This document shows, piece by piece, positions 18,373-26,688 of a stretch of DNA of 64,000 nucleotides. Under the pieces are notes generated by a model, which was given only the letters and a program-made list of their open reading frames with translations, had not been told where the DNA came from and did no database searches. A program made the position numbers and the translations under genes. How positions within the stretch are numbered: the first letter of the stretch is position 1; every line of letters begins with the position of its first letter. Source of the stretch: Schaalia canis (GTDB lineage Bacteria > Actinomycetota > Actinomycetes > Actinomycetales > Actinomycetaceae); contig NZ_RQZF01000001.1 of assembly GCF_003858455.1 (NCBI RefSeq), forward strand, positions 434,001 through 498,000, written 5' to 3'.

Positions 18373-18480
18373 GGGTCCTCTCCCCTTTCAGTGTTGGCGT
18401 GGTGTGCGTTCTATCCTACGCAGCGCGACGGTGGGAGCGCCGGGTGCTGCCGTGTGTGGCGGGCCGGTAGGCTGGCTTTC

Positions 18481-19338
18481 ATGGCATCACATCGTTCAGC
18501 ACGCGGCACGCAGCAGCGCCAGGTTGGTTCAGGGCAGGTAACGCTGAGTTGGGATGGATCGCGGGCGACTGTGTTTTTGGGGTCAGTGGAGTCATCCTGT
18601 GTGGATGTGGAGCATCCTGAGCATCTGGAGTTTGAGTACATGCAGCATATTGATGTGCTGGCTCAGGTGTTTTATGGCTCTGATCGTCCTGTGCGGGCTT
18701 TGCATGTGGGTGGCGCGGCGTGTGCTTTGCCGTGGGCGTGGGCGAGGCGTCGTCCGGGTTCTCGACAGACTGCTATCGAGGTGGATGCGCAGTTAGTTGA
18801 GTGTGTGCGTGACTGGTTTGATCTGCCGCGTGCTCCTGAGTTGAAGATTCGTGTCGAGGACGGGCGTCGCGTGCTTGATACGACGCGTGAAGGTAGTTGG
18901 GATGTGATTGTCCGCGATGCTTTTGATCACGGCATTGTTCCTTCGCATTTGGCAACGGTGGAAGCGGCAAAGGCTGCTGCTCGCGCTCTTCGCCCCGGGG
19001 GTTTTTATGCTTTGAATGCCGCACATGGGGGTGGGGCGGATGCGCGCAGGGAGGTTGAAGCGCTCACTGAGGCTTTCGAGGTGGTGTTTGCTATCGCTGA
19101 CCCGAAGGTGGGGCGCAGTGGGAGGCGCGGCAATGTCGTGTTATGCGCTTTTTCTCCTGTGCGCGACGAGGCTGGCCAGTTCGTTGGTTTATCCCCTGAT
19201 GAGCTCTGTGACGAGGTTGATCGGCGCCTTCGTCGTTTGCCCCTGCCCGCGAGGATTATGCGTGGGCAGGAGATGAGTAAATGGCGGGCAGGAGCGAAGT
19301 CTTTGCGAGATGCCCAGGTGGGTTGGGGTTCTCAGTAA
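18481..19338 (+). CDS. Spermidine-synthase-like SAM-fold protein
   Basis: 285 residues from the ATG at 18481; the open frame extends to 18298 but that part lies opposite dinB. A Rossmann SAM-binding core is visible: ALHVGGAACALPWAW, TAIEVDAQLVE and the DVIVRDAFDHGIVPSHL stretch typical of polyamine-synthase folds. Actinobacterial homologues are annotated as spermidine synthase-like or fused methyltransferases and need not make polyamines. It converges with the PAC2 gene with only 11 bp between the stop codons. Confidence 0.8.
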   Translation: MASHRSARGTQQRQVGSGQVTLSWDGSRATVFLGSVESSCVDVEHPEHLEFEYMQHIDVLAQVFYGSDRPVRALHVGGAACALPWAWARRRPGSRQTAIEVDAQLVECVRDWFDLPRAPELKIRVEDGRRVLDTTREGSWDVIVRDAFDHGIVPSHLATVEAAKAAARALRPGGFYALNAAHGGGADARREVEALTEAFEVVFAIADPKVGRSGRRGNVVLCAFSPVRDEAGQFVGLSPDELCDEVDRRLRRLPLPARIMRGQEMSKWRAGAKSLRDAQVGWGSQ

Positions 19339-19349
19339 AGGCTGCGGCT

Positions 19350-21038
19350 TCAGTAGGAGGTGGTCTCGTCGCTGTCGCCCGAGTCTCCGTTATGACGGGG
19401 TTCAGTCGGTAGCGGCGGGAGGCCCTGTTGTTTGCGCGCCTCGCGTTCAGCGATGCGTCGGAGCACTTCTTCAATCTCTGCGGGCACCTGGCGTTGGGGA
19501 GTCGTGGACTCAGTGCTGGCATCAGAGGCGGGCGCCTGCGATTGTTCCTGGGGCTGTTCTTGACGTTGTTCCTGCGGGGGTTCTTCTGCGCCTGCTGCCA
19601 TTGCGCGGTGAGCCAGTGGGGATTGGGTATCAACAGGGAGTTGACCTAACCCTGATATCCGCTGCCAGGGGCGAATGACGGGAATGTCGCGGGTAAGGTC
19701 ATCTTCAGGCTCTGCGAGCGTCTCAGACTCGGGGCTCATTGCAGCGGTGACAGTACTTGCAGTAGCCGCAGTCTCATTGCCCGCAGTGCTTGCAGTGTTG
19801 CTGTCTGCATCCCCGCTGTCGGCGGCATCGTCCGCAGCGTCATGCTCCGCACTGTCATCACCTGCAGTGTCATCACCGCTACGCTCAGTACCGGAATCAG
19901 CATCGGAATCGGCATCGCAATCCTCTGCATCAGTCTCAAACGGCACCGCGTCGGCAGCGGAGTCCTCTGCGTCATGGTTGAGCTCTACTGCGTCCGAAAC
20001 GGGCTCTGGCAGGTCGACCTCGCTCTTTGGAGCAAGCTCTACTGCCTCACTCAGCAAAGACACCACCCGCATGACGTCTTCAACGCTCTTCGCTTTCTTT
20101 TGCTCGAAGCGCTCAACGGTAGCAAGGAATGCCTCAACAGAGGCTGTCACATCCTCACCCAAAGCGGCATCAAAATCCGCGGAGGACGTAGCCGCAATGG
20201 CCTCGTCCAATGACAAGTCCGCAGCACGGGAGGTCAAATCCACAGCATCAAAAGTCTTTTCAAGAGAGCGCACCGTCTGAGCAATCTCAGGATTAGACTC
20301 CACCAACGCACTAATCGCAGCCATGTCGTCAGCAGCGCCGCGTTCCAAATCACCCACCGGCAAGGCCAGCCCGGTCATCTCCGCCAGGTGTTTGAGCATG
20401 GCCGACGACGCCGCAGGGAAAGCGTTATCGGTCATGTAGTACGGCACTGACGCCAGCAATGCAACACCGTCGATGCCCACGGTACTCAGGCGTGTCTGCA
20501 GGAAGATCGATAGCGGTGACGGGAACTGCAAAGGCGTGACCATTTGGGCCTGATCAGGAACCAAGGAGCCGTCAGTGGCGTGCACATGCACCTGAACGGG
20601 GCGAGTGTGTGGCACGCCGGAGGGCAGCCCGTGTAGCGACACGGTCAGTTCAACCCCGGCCTCGCGTGCAAGATCAGCAACAGCTTGGGAGAAAGCTTCC
20701 CAGCGCAAATCAGGCTCCGGCCCGTGCAGGAGCAAAATAGGTGCGCCCGTATCGTCGTGCAGAAGATCCAAGGCGATCGTTGGCACATCCATGCCGGTTG
20801 TCACCCAATCGTCGACAGTAACAATCGGACGATGCGCACGGTAATCAATGAGCTGGTCAGAGTCGAAAGTTGCCAGGCGCTCAGCAGGGAGGGATCGCAA
20901 CATTTGGACGACAGCTAGACGTCCAGCCATGCCTGAATCCATTGCACCATCAAAATGCGTGAGCAGGATCGGCGATTGACTTCCCATGGCAGGTCCGAAG
21001 GAAAAGAGGTCAGTGCTGGGGCTCGGTGAATCAGTCAT
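19350..21038 (-). CDS. PAC2 family (proteasome-assembly-chaperone-like) protein with acidic tail
   Basis: 562 residues from the ATG at 21038, which has AAAGGAGG before it; an upstream in-frame start at 21104 lacks support. Residues ~1-280 form a PAC2-type domain (ILLTHFDGAMDSGMAG, VDDWVTTG, ILLLHGPEPDLRWEAF). The C-terminal half is low-complexity, rich in Asp, Ala, Ser and Glu at about 355-440, then Gln/Glu/Pro-rich, ending with EEVLRRIAEREARKQQGLPP. PAC2 proteins are common next to proteasome or cell-division genes in actinobacteria; the role here is unknown. Confidence 0.85.
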   Translation of the reverse strand: MTDSPSPSTDLFSFGPAMGSQSPILLTHFDGAMDSGMAGRLAVVQMLRSLPAERLATFDSDQLIDYRAHRPIVTVDDWVTTGMDVPTIALDLLHDDTGAPILLLHGPEPDLRWEAFSQAVADLAREAGVELTVSLHGLPSGVPHTRPVQVHVHATDGSLVPDQAQMVTPLQFPSPLSIFLQTRLSTVGIDGVALLASVPYYMTDNAFPAASSAMLKHLAEMTGLALPVGDLERGAADDMAAISALVESNPEIAQTVRSLEKTFDAVDLTSRAADLSLDEAIAATSSADFDAALGEDVTASVEAFLATVERFEQKKAKSVEDVMRVVSLLSEAVELAPKSEVDLPEPVSDAVELNHDAEDSAADAVPFETDAEDCDADSDADSGTERSGDDTAGDDSAEHDAADDAADSGDADSNTASTAGNETAATASTVTAAMSPESETLAEPEDDLTRDIPVIRPWQRISGLGQLPVDTQSPLAHRAMAAGAEEPPQEQRQEQPQEQSQAPASDASTESTTPQRQVPAEIEEVLRRIAEREARKQQGLPPLPTEPRHNGDSGDSDETTSY

Positions 21039-21287
21039 GACGCCTCCTTTCATCCTACTGGCGGTCATGGAGAGAGTCGAGATGGGGCACTCCCCTACCT
21101 CCAAACTACCTGCTTAGCGTGTTGTCCACACTTTAGCGGGCCAACACCACATTGCCGAAGGAACACCACATGACAGACGACGTGAGGAGTTGCACGCGGC
21201 GCGCACGCCTCAGATAAGGAAAAATAGACAGTCGGCCTTTTGAGCGCACACACGAAGCCCACCACGGTGGACTAGGGAAGGACGAAT

Positions 21288-23573
21288 ATGGCACCTCACG
21301 AATCTGCCGACGCTACGCAGGCAGAGTTCGCCATTGAACAGGGATTCGTTGACCGCGCCTATGCGCGACTCGATGCCCTGCGTGCCGCCTATCGCTCCAC
21401 CCAGAAGTCAGTCCACGCTAACCACGGTGTCGGCAACGCCCAGGGATGGACCGAACGTGATGCGATTGCCGCCCACTTGGGCGATGTTGCCGCCCGTTTA
21501 GAGCATGTCGAAGACCGTCTTGTCTTCGGACGCCTCGATACCGACGAGGGAGAGGCCCGCTACATCGGCCGTACAGCGCTGTCGAATGAGGACGCAACCA
21601 CGCTTCTTGTGGACTGGCGCGCGCCTGCTGCTCGGCCTTTCTATCAGGCAACCGGGAAAGACCCGCTGGGAATTGTGCGCCGTCGCCATATTCAAACTCG
21701 CGCCCGGCGCGTGATCTCCCTTGAAGATGATCTCCTTGTATCTGATTCCTCAGCCCTTGATGCTTCTTCCCTTCAAGGGGAAGGCGCCCTCATGTCTGCA
21801 CTAGGCAAGGCTCGCGACGGACGCATGGGCGACATCGTCGCGACAATCCAAGCCGAGCAGGACGCCGTTATTCGCGCTGACGATGATGGCCTATTGGTCC
21901 TTCAAGGTGGCCCTGGTACAGGCAAGACCGCTGTTGCCCTCCACCGCGCCGCCTATCTGCTCTACGCCCAGCGCGAGCGCCTGGAACGTTCGGGTGTCCT
22001 CATCATTGGCCCGTCCCGAGTTTTCTTACGCTACATCGAACAGGTCCTCCCCTCACTCGGTGAATCTGGAGTGGTATCCCTCACGATGGGCGATTTGATT
22101 CCGGGCGTGAAAGCTCGCACTTTTGATAACGAGGCCACCGCCGAGGTCAAGGGCCGCGAGGTGTGGGCCGAACTCGCCCGCCTCGCGGTACGCGCTATTG
22201 AACGCGTTCCTGATACCGACCAGCAGCTCACGGTGTGGAGCCGAACTGTCACGCTGAAGAAGTCGGATATTGCTGCCGCTCGCACCCGGGCACGCCGTAG
22301 CGGGAAACCTCATAACGTCGCGCGCGAGGGATTCGCCCTTGAGCTTATTGACGTCCTCGCCACCCGCATCATCCTCGAAGCCAAAGAAGCTCGCGATGAG
22401 GACAGTATCGACCCCGATGACCTTCGCATGTGGCGCAACGAGGTGCGCGCCAGTATGGATGCGCGCCGCGCCATCAACCTCGCATGGATGCCGACCTCGT
22501 CAGTAACGCTCCTGGAGCGCTTATGGGCACGACCTGATTTCCTTGCCGAGGTGAACCGCCGCGCAGGTTCGCCCCTGAGCGCCCACGATTGTGCGCTCCT
22601 ACGCCGCGACAAGGGGGCAGCGCTCACAGTGTCGGATGTGCCGATCCTTGATGAGTTGGAAGAACATCTGGGCACTTTCGCTCCCTTTGAGCATCATTCG
22701 AGCGCTCAACGCGCCGCCGAGGAGGCTGAGGAGCTTGCCCGCGCCCAAGAGGCTTTGAGCGCCCAGGGCTTAGGTGGGGGGATCGTCACTGCCGAAATGC
22801 TTGCCGCCTCCGCCCGAGGCTACACCGAGGTCGCACCTCTCGCAGAAAGGGCCGCCTCGGACCGTTCCTGGACCTACGGTCACATCGTTGTCGATGAAGC
22901 CCAGGATCTTTCTCCCCTTGCGTGGCGTGCCCTGCTCCGTCGCTGCCCCTCACGCTCATTTACCGTGGTGGGCGACCTTGATCAGCGCCGAGGCCACCAC
23001 CGGCCAACCTCCTGGCCTGATGCTCTGGGGCCCGCCGCTCGCGCCTACACGGGGGAACATATCCTCACTGTTTCCTACCGCACCCCCGGCGCCCTCACTC
23101 GTTTAGCGGCTTCCGTTATGGAGAAAGCGGGGGCTCCCTTGCTGCACGAGCTGGTTGCCGTGCGCGAGGTGGACGAAGCCTATCGCGTGACGCGCATCGA
23201 GGGGGCCGCCCTTGCCCCCACGGATGTTGATGCCCTGTGGCCGGCAGTCGAGCAGGCCGTTGCCCAGGTGTGTGCCCGGCTGGACGATCAGGTGGGAGCG
23301 GGGATGGGCCGCGTAGCTGTCGTGGTTGGACAGGAACGTGCTGCCCTGTGGAAAGCCGATGTTGAGGGATACACCGGGCTTGAGCAGCGCGTGAGTCTTC
23401 TTGGCGCTGTGGGCGTCAAGGGCCTTGAGTTCGACCATGTCATCGTTGTTGAGCCCGGTGAAATCCTTGCTGACGGGCCAGGTGATCTTTTCGTGGCTCT
23501 TACACGCGCCACCCAATCCATGCATGTGGTTCACTCCGCGCCACTGCCTGCGGGCATGGAGTGTGCGGGATAG
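21288..23573 (+). CDS. HelD/UvrD-like superfamily 1 ATPase
   Basis: 761 residues. The N-terminal 40 residues form a helical arm as in HelD proteins, followed by a DUF-like segment with LLVDWRAPAARPFY. GGPGTGKT at 207-214 is Walker A, VVDEAQDLSP is motif II and VVGDLDQR motif III; GVKGLEFDHVIVVEP and LFVALTRATQ are the C-terminal helicase motifs. HelD proteins bind RNA polymerase and recycle it, and the actinobacterial branch (HelR) can protect it from rifampicin. Which branch this is cannot be told by eye. AAGGAC precedes the ATG, and a CCACC-AC-GGTGG palindrome lies at 21259-21270 just upstream. Confidence 0.85.
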   Translation: MAPHESADATQAEFAIEQGFVDRAYARLDALRAAYRSTQKSVHANHGVGNAQGWTERDAIAAHLGDVAARLEHVEDRLVFGRLDTDEGEARYIGRTALSNEDATTLLVDWRAPAARPFYQATGKDPLGIVRRRHIQTRARRVISLEDDLLVSDSSALDASSLQGEGALMSALGKARDGRMGDIVATIQAEQDAVIRADDDGLLVLQGGPGTGKTAVALHRAAYLLYAQRERLERSGVLIIGPSRVFLRYIEQVLPSLGESGVVSLTMGDLIPGVKARTFDNEATAEVKGREVWAELARLAVRAIERVPDTDQQLTVWSRTVTLKKSDIAAARTRARRSGKPHNVAREGFALELIDVLATRIILEAKEARDEDSIDPDDLRMWRNEVRASMDARRAINLAWMPTSSVTLLERLWARPDFLAEVNRRAGSPLSAHDCALLRRDKGAALTVSDVPILDELEEHLGTFAPFEHHSSAQRAAEEAEELARAQEALSAQGLGGGIVTAEMLAASARGYTEVAPLAERAASDRSWTYGHIVVDEAQDLSPLAWRALLRRCPSRSFTVVGDLDQRRGHHRPTSWPDALGPAARAYTGEHILTVSYRTPGALTRLAASVMEKAGAPLLHELVAVREVDEAYRVTRIEGAALAPTDVDALWPAVEQAVAQVCARLDDQVGAGMGRVAVVVGQERAALWKADVEGYTGLEQRVSLLGAVGVKGLEFDHVIVVEPGEILADGPGDLFVALTRATQSMHVVHSAPLPAGMECAG

Positions 23574-23587
23574 TGAAGCAAACCGCA

Positions 23588-23605
23588 GTCCACCTAATGG
23601 TGGAC
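23588..23605. promoter_or_regulatory. GTCCACC-TAAT-GGTGGAC palindrome between helD-like and serA
   Basis: Perfect 7-bp arms around TAAT, 14 nt after the helicase stop and 37 nt before the serA start. No T-run follows. It may be an operator for serA or a weak terminator. The half-site GGTGGAC also occurs at 21266-21272 upstream of the helicase gene. Confidence 0.5.
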
Positions 23606-23642
23606 CGGGCGCGAAGAGGTGCGTCTCTGGCATTCTGTTGAC

Positions 23643-24881
23643 ATGACGCGTGTGCTCCTTCTTGAGAATCCTCACTCAGTTGCTGACTCGATCTATGAAG
23701 CCGCAGGGGTGGAGGTCATCCGCTACACCGGTGCCCTCGACGAAGACGAGCTGATCGAGGCCCTCAAGGGCGTTCACTATCTGGGTATCCGCTCCAAAAC
23801 CGATGTCACGCGCCGCGTGCTGGAAGCTCATCCTCAGTTGCGGGCTATCGGCGCTTTCTGCATTGGCACCAATCAGATTGATTTGGCTGCTGCCACGGAG
23901 CTTGGTATCGCCGTGTTCAATGCGCCGTATTCCAACACCCGTTCAGTGGTGGAGCTAGCCGTGGGTGAGATTATTGCGCTCACTCGCCGGATCACCGTGA
24001 AGAACTCCCGTCTACACCGAGGCATTTGGGATAAGTCCGCAGACGGCGCGCACGAGGTTCGCGGGCAGACTCTGGGCATTATTGGCTACGGCAATATCGG
24101 TAAACAGTTGTCTGTGTTGGCTGAAGCTATGGGCCTCAATGTCATCTTCTACGACACCGCTGAACGCCTAGCCCTGGGGAATGCCACCCAGATGCCAACA
24201 ATGGAGGCGGTTTTACGTGAAGCTGACATTGTGTCCATCCATGTTGATGGCGGCGCAGCAAATGCGAATCTCTTTGGTGCCGCCCAGTTTGCTCAGATGA
24301 AGCCCGGCGCATTGTTCATTAACCTGTCGCGCGGTTTCGTGGTGGATCTGGATTCTTTGCGGGAGAATCTCGTGAATAAGCACCTGGCTGGTGCGGCCGT
24401 GGATGTTTTCCCGGAAGAGCCCAAGGCTAATGGCGATCCTTTCGAGTCGCCTTTAGCTGGTCTGGACAATGTCATTTTGACCCCACACGTTGGTGGTTCC
24501 ACAGAAGAAGCCCAGCGTGACATTGGCCGTTTTGTGGCGGCTAAAATGTGCGACTTTATGCGCACGGGTTCAACAGATATGAGCGTGAATCTGCCGAATC
24601 TACAGCTCCAGCCCAGTGCTTCTAGCCGCTACCGTATTCGTCTTGTTCACAACAACACTCCCGGTGTGCTCGCAACGATTAACCGTATTTTTGCGGAGTC
24701 GGGCGCCAATATTGACGGCCAGATCTTGGCAACGGCTGATGCTATCGGCTATGTGCTGACTGATATTTCCTCCGAGATTCCCTGCGAGGCCATTGAAGCC
24801 ATTCGCTTGCTGGAGGACACCGTGCGTCTGGATATTTCCGCTCTGGATGGTTCTGTGCCCACCCCCTGCGGGCAACGCTAA
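23643..24881 (+). CDS. serA: D-3-phosphoglycerate dehydrogenase, ACT-domain type
   Basis: NAD-dependent oxidation of 3-phosphoglycerate, the first step of serine synthesis. 412 residues from the ATG at 23643. GIIGYGNIGKQLS is the nucleotide-binding loop, FINLSRGFVVD carries the catalytic Arg region and LTPHVGGSTEEAQ the catalytic His. A C-terminal ACT domain begins near 338 (RIRLVHNNTPGVLATINRI). The length and layout match the short E. coli-like form, not the ~530-residue mycobacterial form with the extra domain. The ribosome binding site is weak. Confidence 0.93.
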   Translation: MTRVLLLENPHSVADSIYEAAGVEVIRYTGALDEDELIEALKGVHYLGIRSKTDVTRRVLEAHPQLRAIGAFCIGTNQIDLAAATELGIAVFNAPYSNTRSVVELAVGEIIALTRRITVKNSRLHRGIWDKSADGAHEVRGQTLGIIGYGNIGKQLSVLAEAMGLNVIFYDTAERLALGNATQMPTMEAVLREADIVSIHVDGGAANANLFGAAQFAQMKPGALFINLSRGFVVDLDSLRENLVNKHLAGAAVDVFPEEPKANGDPFESPLAGLDNVILTPHVGGSTEEAQRDIGRFVAAKMCDFMRTGSTDMSVNLPNLQLQPSASSRYRIRLVHNNTPGVLATINRIFAESGANIDGQILATADAIGYVLTDISSEIPCEAIEAIRLLEDTVRLDISALDGSVPTPCGQR

Positions 24882-24893
24882 GGCACGTTGAAC

Positions 24894-24940
24894 GCAAGAA
24901 GGGGCGCCCCGGCATGTACCGTAAGAGCGCCCCTTCTTGC
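24894..24940. terminator. Bidirectional terminator between serA and nrdR
   Basis: GCAAGAAGGGGCGC and GCGCCCCTTCTTGC are perfect 14-bp arms around a 19-nt loop. It lies 12 nt after serA and 57 nt after nrdR, between convergent genes. The base of the stem supplies the A- and T-rich flanks for both directions. Confidence 0.8.
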
Positions 24941-24997
24941 TGCAAAGCTGGTCATATCACTGGGCCGACGTGATTGGGCTGGGGCGAGCGAAGGCCT

Positions 24998-25774
24998 CTA
25001 GGAATCAAGCAAACTCGGCATCGAATCCTGGTCTGTTTTCTTACGAGGCGCGCGCCTCTTTCGGGGAGTTTTGGCCGCGCTTGCCTGCGCGTCGCTTTTT
25101 CCTTCTGCAGTTTTCGGCGTAGTTGACTTGCTGCGGCCTTTCGCTGTCCCCTTCGCACCTGCTTTTGTGGTCTTTCTTGCAGAGCGTGTCGCGGGAGCCG
25201 TGCTGGAGGAGGCTTGCGCGTCAGCCAAGGCACCAGAGCCTGCCTGATTAACGCTGTCTACGGGCTTGTGAGCGTTTGTCTGGTTGTTATCGTCTTGGAT
25301 CTCTTTGGAAGCAGATGATCGTGGTGCTTTCGAGGTCTTTCGGAGTTCTGTGATCGCAGCTTCGAAATCATCAAGATCGTTAAAGCTCAGGTAGACGGAA
25401 GCGAAGCGAAGGTAGGCGATCTCATCAAGCTCAGCAAGGAAGGGCAAAATGGCTCTACCAACTTCATCCGAGCTGACGTTAATCACGCCCGATGTGCGGA
25501 GTTTTTCTTCGACTTGCTGGGCAAGGCGTGCAAGGTCATGCTCGTCAACGGGGCGCCCTTGGCAGGCTTTCATGACGCCTTGGACCACCTTATTGCGTGA
25601 GAAGGGCTCAACCACACCCGAACGCTTCACCACTTGGAAAGAGGATGTTTCCAAGGTGGTGAAGCGGTGCTTGCAGGCCGTACATTCACGGCGCCGACGA
25701 ATGGAGGCACCATCATCAGCGATTCGGGTATCCACAACACGCGAATCGGGACTCTGGCAAAACGGGCAATGCAC
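24998..25774 (-). CDS. nrdR: Ribonucleotide-reductase repressor NrdR with a long basic C-terminal tail
   Basis: ATP/dATP-responsive repressor of nrd genes. The GTG start at 25774 has AGGAGG 7 nt upstream and gives [15 protein letters not shown], the usual NrdR N-terminus; the longer frame is not needed. The zinc ribbon has Cys3, Cys6, Cys31 and Cys34, and the ATP-cone follows to about residue 145. NrdR proteins normally end near 150-160, but this one runs to 258. The extra ~100 residues are Lys/Ala/Ser/Thr-rich with [11 protein letters not shown] and [11 protein letters not shown], resembling histone-like tails. Confidence 0.93.
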   Translation of the reverse strand: MHCPFCQSPDSRVVDTRIADDGASIRRRRECTACKHRFTTLETSSFQVVKRSGVVEPFSRNKVVQGVMKACQGRPVDEHDLARLAQQVEEKLRTSGVINVSSDEVGRAILPFLAELDEIAYLRFASVYLSFNDLDDFEAAITELRKTSKAPRSSASKEIQDDNNQTNAHKPVDSVNQAGSGALADAQASSSTAPATRSARKTTKAGAKGTAKGRSKSTTPKTAEGKSDAQASAAKTPRKRRAPRKKTDQDSMPSLLDS

Positions 25775-25888
25775 GCGGGGCCTCCTGACACTGTTCAGGA
25801 ATACGCTACGGTTCGCGTGCGCGAGATGCAACATTGCCCACGCACCATTAACAGTGGTGCGCGAGTTTATGGCGCTTTTACGCCCTTT

Positions 25889-26428
25889 TTAGCGTGTGGG
25901 GAGAATCAGCGATTGTCCGGGCACAAGTCCGGCATCGAGATCGTTCATGCGTTCAATATCCAAAACGACCTCTTCGAGGGGACGCTCTGAAGCAACCGCA
26001 GCCGCCAAAGACCACACCGAATCCCCTGCCACAACACTGTGTTCGATGGTGGGACCAGCATAGGGCGCTGGCTGAAGGGAAAGCCCCAAAGCGGCGGCAC
26101 CTACGATGGAAGCAGCGAAGAGAACGCCGTATGTCATGGAGCGCAAGAAAGATGCCGGGCGATGAGCCTGAGCAGTGGCAGGCTGTGCTGCTACGGCCGC
26201 AGAGCGGGCGCGCATGCGAGAAGAAGCGAGCACCGGGCGACGGCGCATTGCCGGATCTTCAGCGAGTAGTCGGGCTCGACGCAGGCGTGCTGAGGGTGCC
26301 TGAGAGATCGGGGTGACGGTGGCAAGTGTTGGGGAGGCGTGTGTACCACCCACGATGCGTAGTGGAGCAACCTGAGACTGTGCCTGCTGACCTTGCATCA
26401 TGTGACGCTGTGCGGTTGCGTTGCTCAT
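25889..26428 (-). CDS. LysM protein divergent from lexA (DivS/ChiZ/YneA-like SOS division inhibitor candidate)
   Basis: 179 residues from the ATG at 26428, preceded by AAAGGGG. A cytoplasmic head with Arg-rich stretches (SARLRRARLLAED, MRRRPVLASSRMRARS) leads to one membrane segment at about 97-117, then a LysM domain outside (HSVVAGDSVWSLAAAVA ... MNDLDAGLVPGQSLILPTR). SOS-induced division suppressors next to lexA have just this layout: YneA in Bacillus, DivS in Corynebacterium, ChiZ (Rv2719c) in Mycobacterium. Three LexA-type boxes upstream support the call. The exact homologue is not established by sequence. Confidence 0.8.
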   Translation of the reverse strand: MSNATAQRHMMQGQQAQSQVAPLRIVGGTHASPTLATVTPISQAPSARLRRARLLAEDPAMRRRPVLASSRMRARSAAVAAQPATAQAHRPASFLRSMTYGVLFAASIVGAAALGLSLQPAPYAGPTIEHSVVAGDSVWSLAAAVASERPLEEVVLDIERMNDLDAGLVPGQSLILPTR

Positions 26429-26449
26429 GACGAGCCCCTTTCCTATCAA

Positions 26450-26480
26450 TCGAACACCTGTTCGTCGAACACATGTACGA
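26450..26480. promoter_or_regulatory. Two overlapping SOS (LexA) boxes
   Basis: TCGAACACCTGTTCGT at 26450-26465 and TCGAACACATGTACGA at 26465-26480 share one base. Both match the actinobacterial consensus TCGAAC-N4-GTTCGA with one or two mismatches. They lie 22-52 nt before the LysM gene start. Confidence 0.85.
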
Positions 26481-26512
26481 TAACATGCGAATGATCCGAT
26501 GTCGAGAACCTC

Positions 26513-26528
26513 TCGAACATATGTTTCA
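26513..26528. promoter_or_regulatory. Third SOS (LexA) box
   Basis: TCGAACATATGTTTCA has a perfect left half and two mismatches in the right half. It lies 160 bp before lexA and 85 bp before the LysM gene, so it could serve either direction of the divergon. Confidence 0.75.
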
Positions 26529-26599
26529 CTTCTCGGCTTTTGTGCCGTAGGCTGTATCTCAAGGACGGAGCCTCGGCGGATGTCTCTACTACACCAAGA

Positions 26600-26619
26600 C
26601 CACCCCGTATTTGCGTGAA
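26600..26619 (+). repeat. 20-bp exact repeat, copy 1 (lexA upstream region)
   Basis: CCACCCCGTATTTGCGTGAA occurs here, 70 nt before lexA, and again at 42152-42171 upstream of the clgR-like gene. Exact identity over 20 bp in two regulatory regions is unlikely by chance in a 64-kb window. Confidence 0.7.
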
Positions 26620-26688
26620 TACCCAGGTCGGAGCACATATACGGACCGACATCAGCAGGCTTGCCTCTCTCACCGTTAAGGAGCGGAT

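Noticed and set aside
18298-18480. Extended start for the spermidine-synthase-like gene
   Set aside because: The extra 61 codons lie opposite the start of dinB and across the divergent promoter; the ATG at 18481 begins the family-like sequence.
25775-25834. Upstream ATG for NrdR
   Set aside because: The GTG at 25774 has a strong AGGAGG and gives the conserved N-terminus ending before CPFC.
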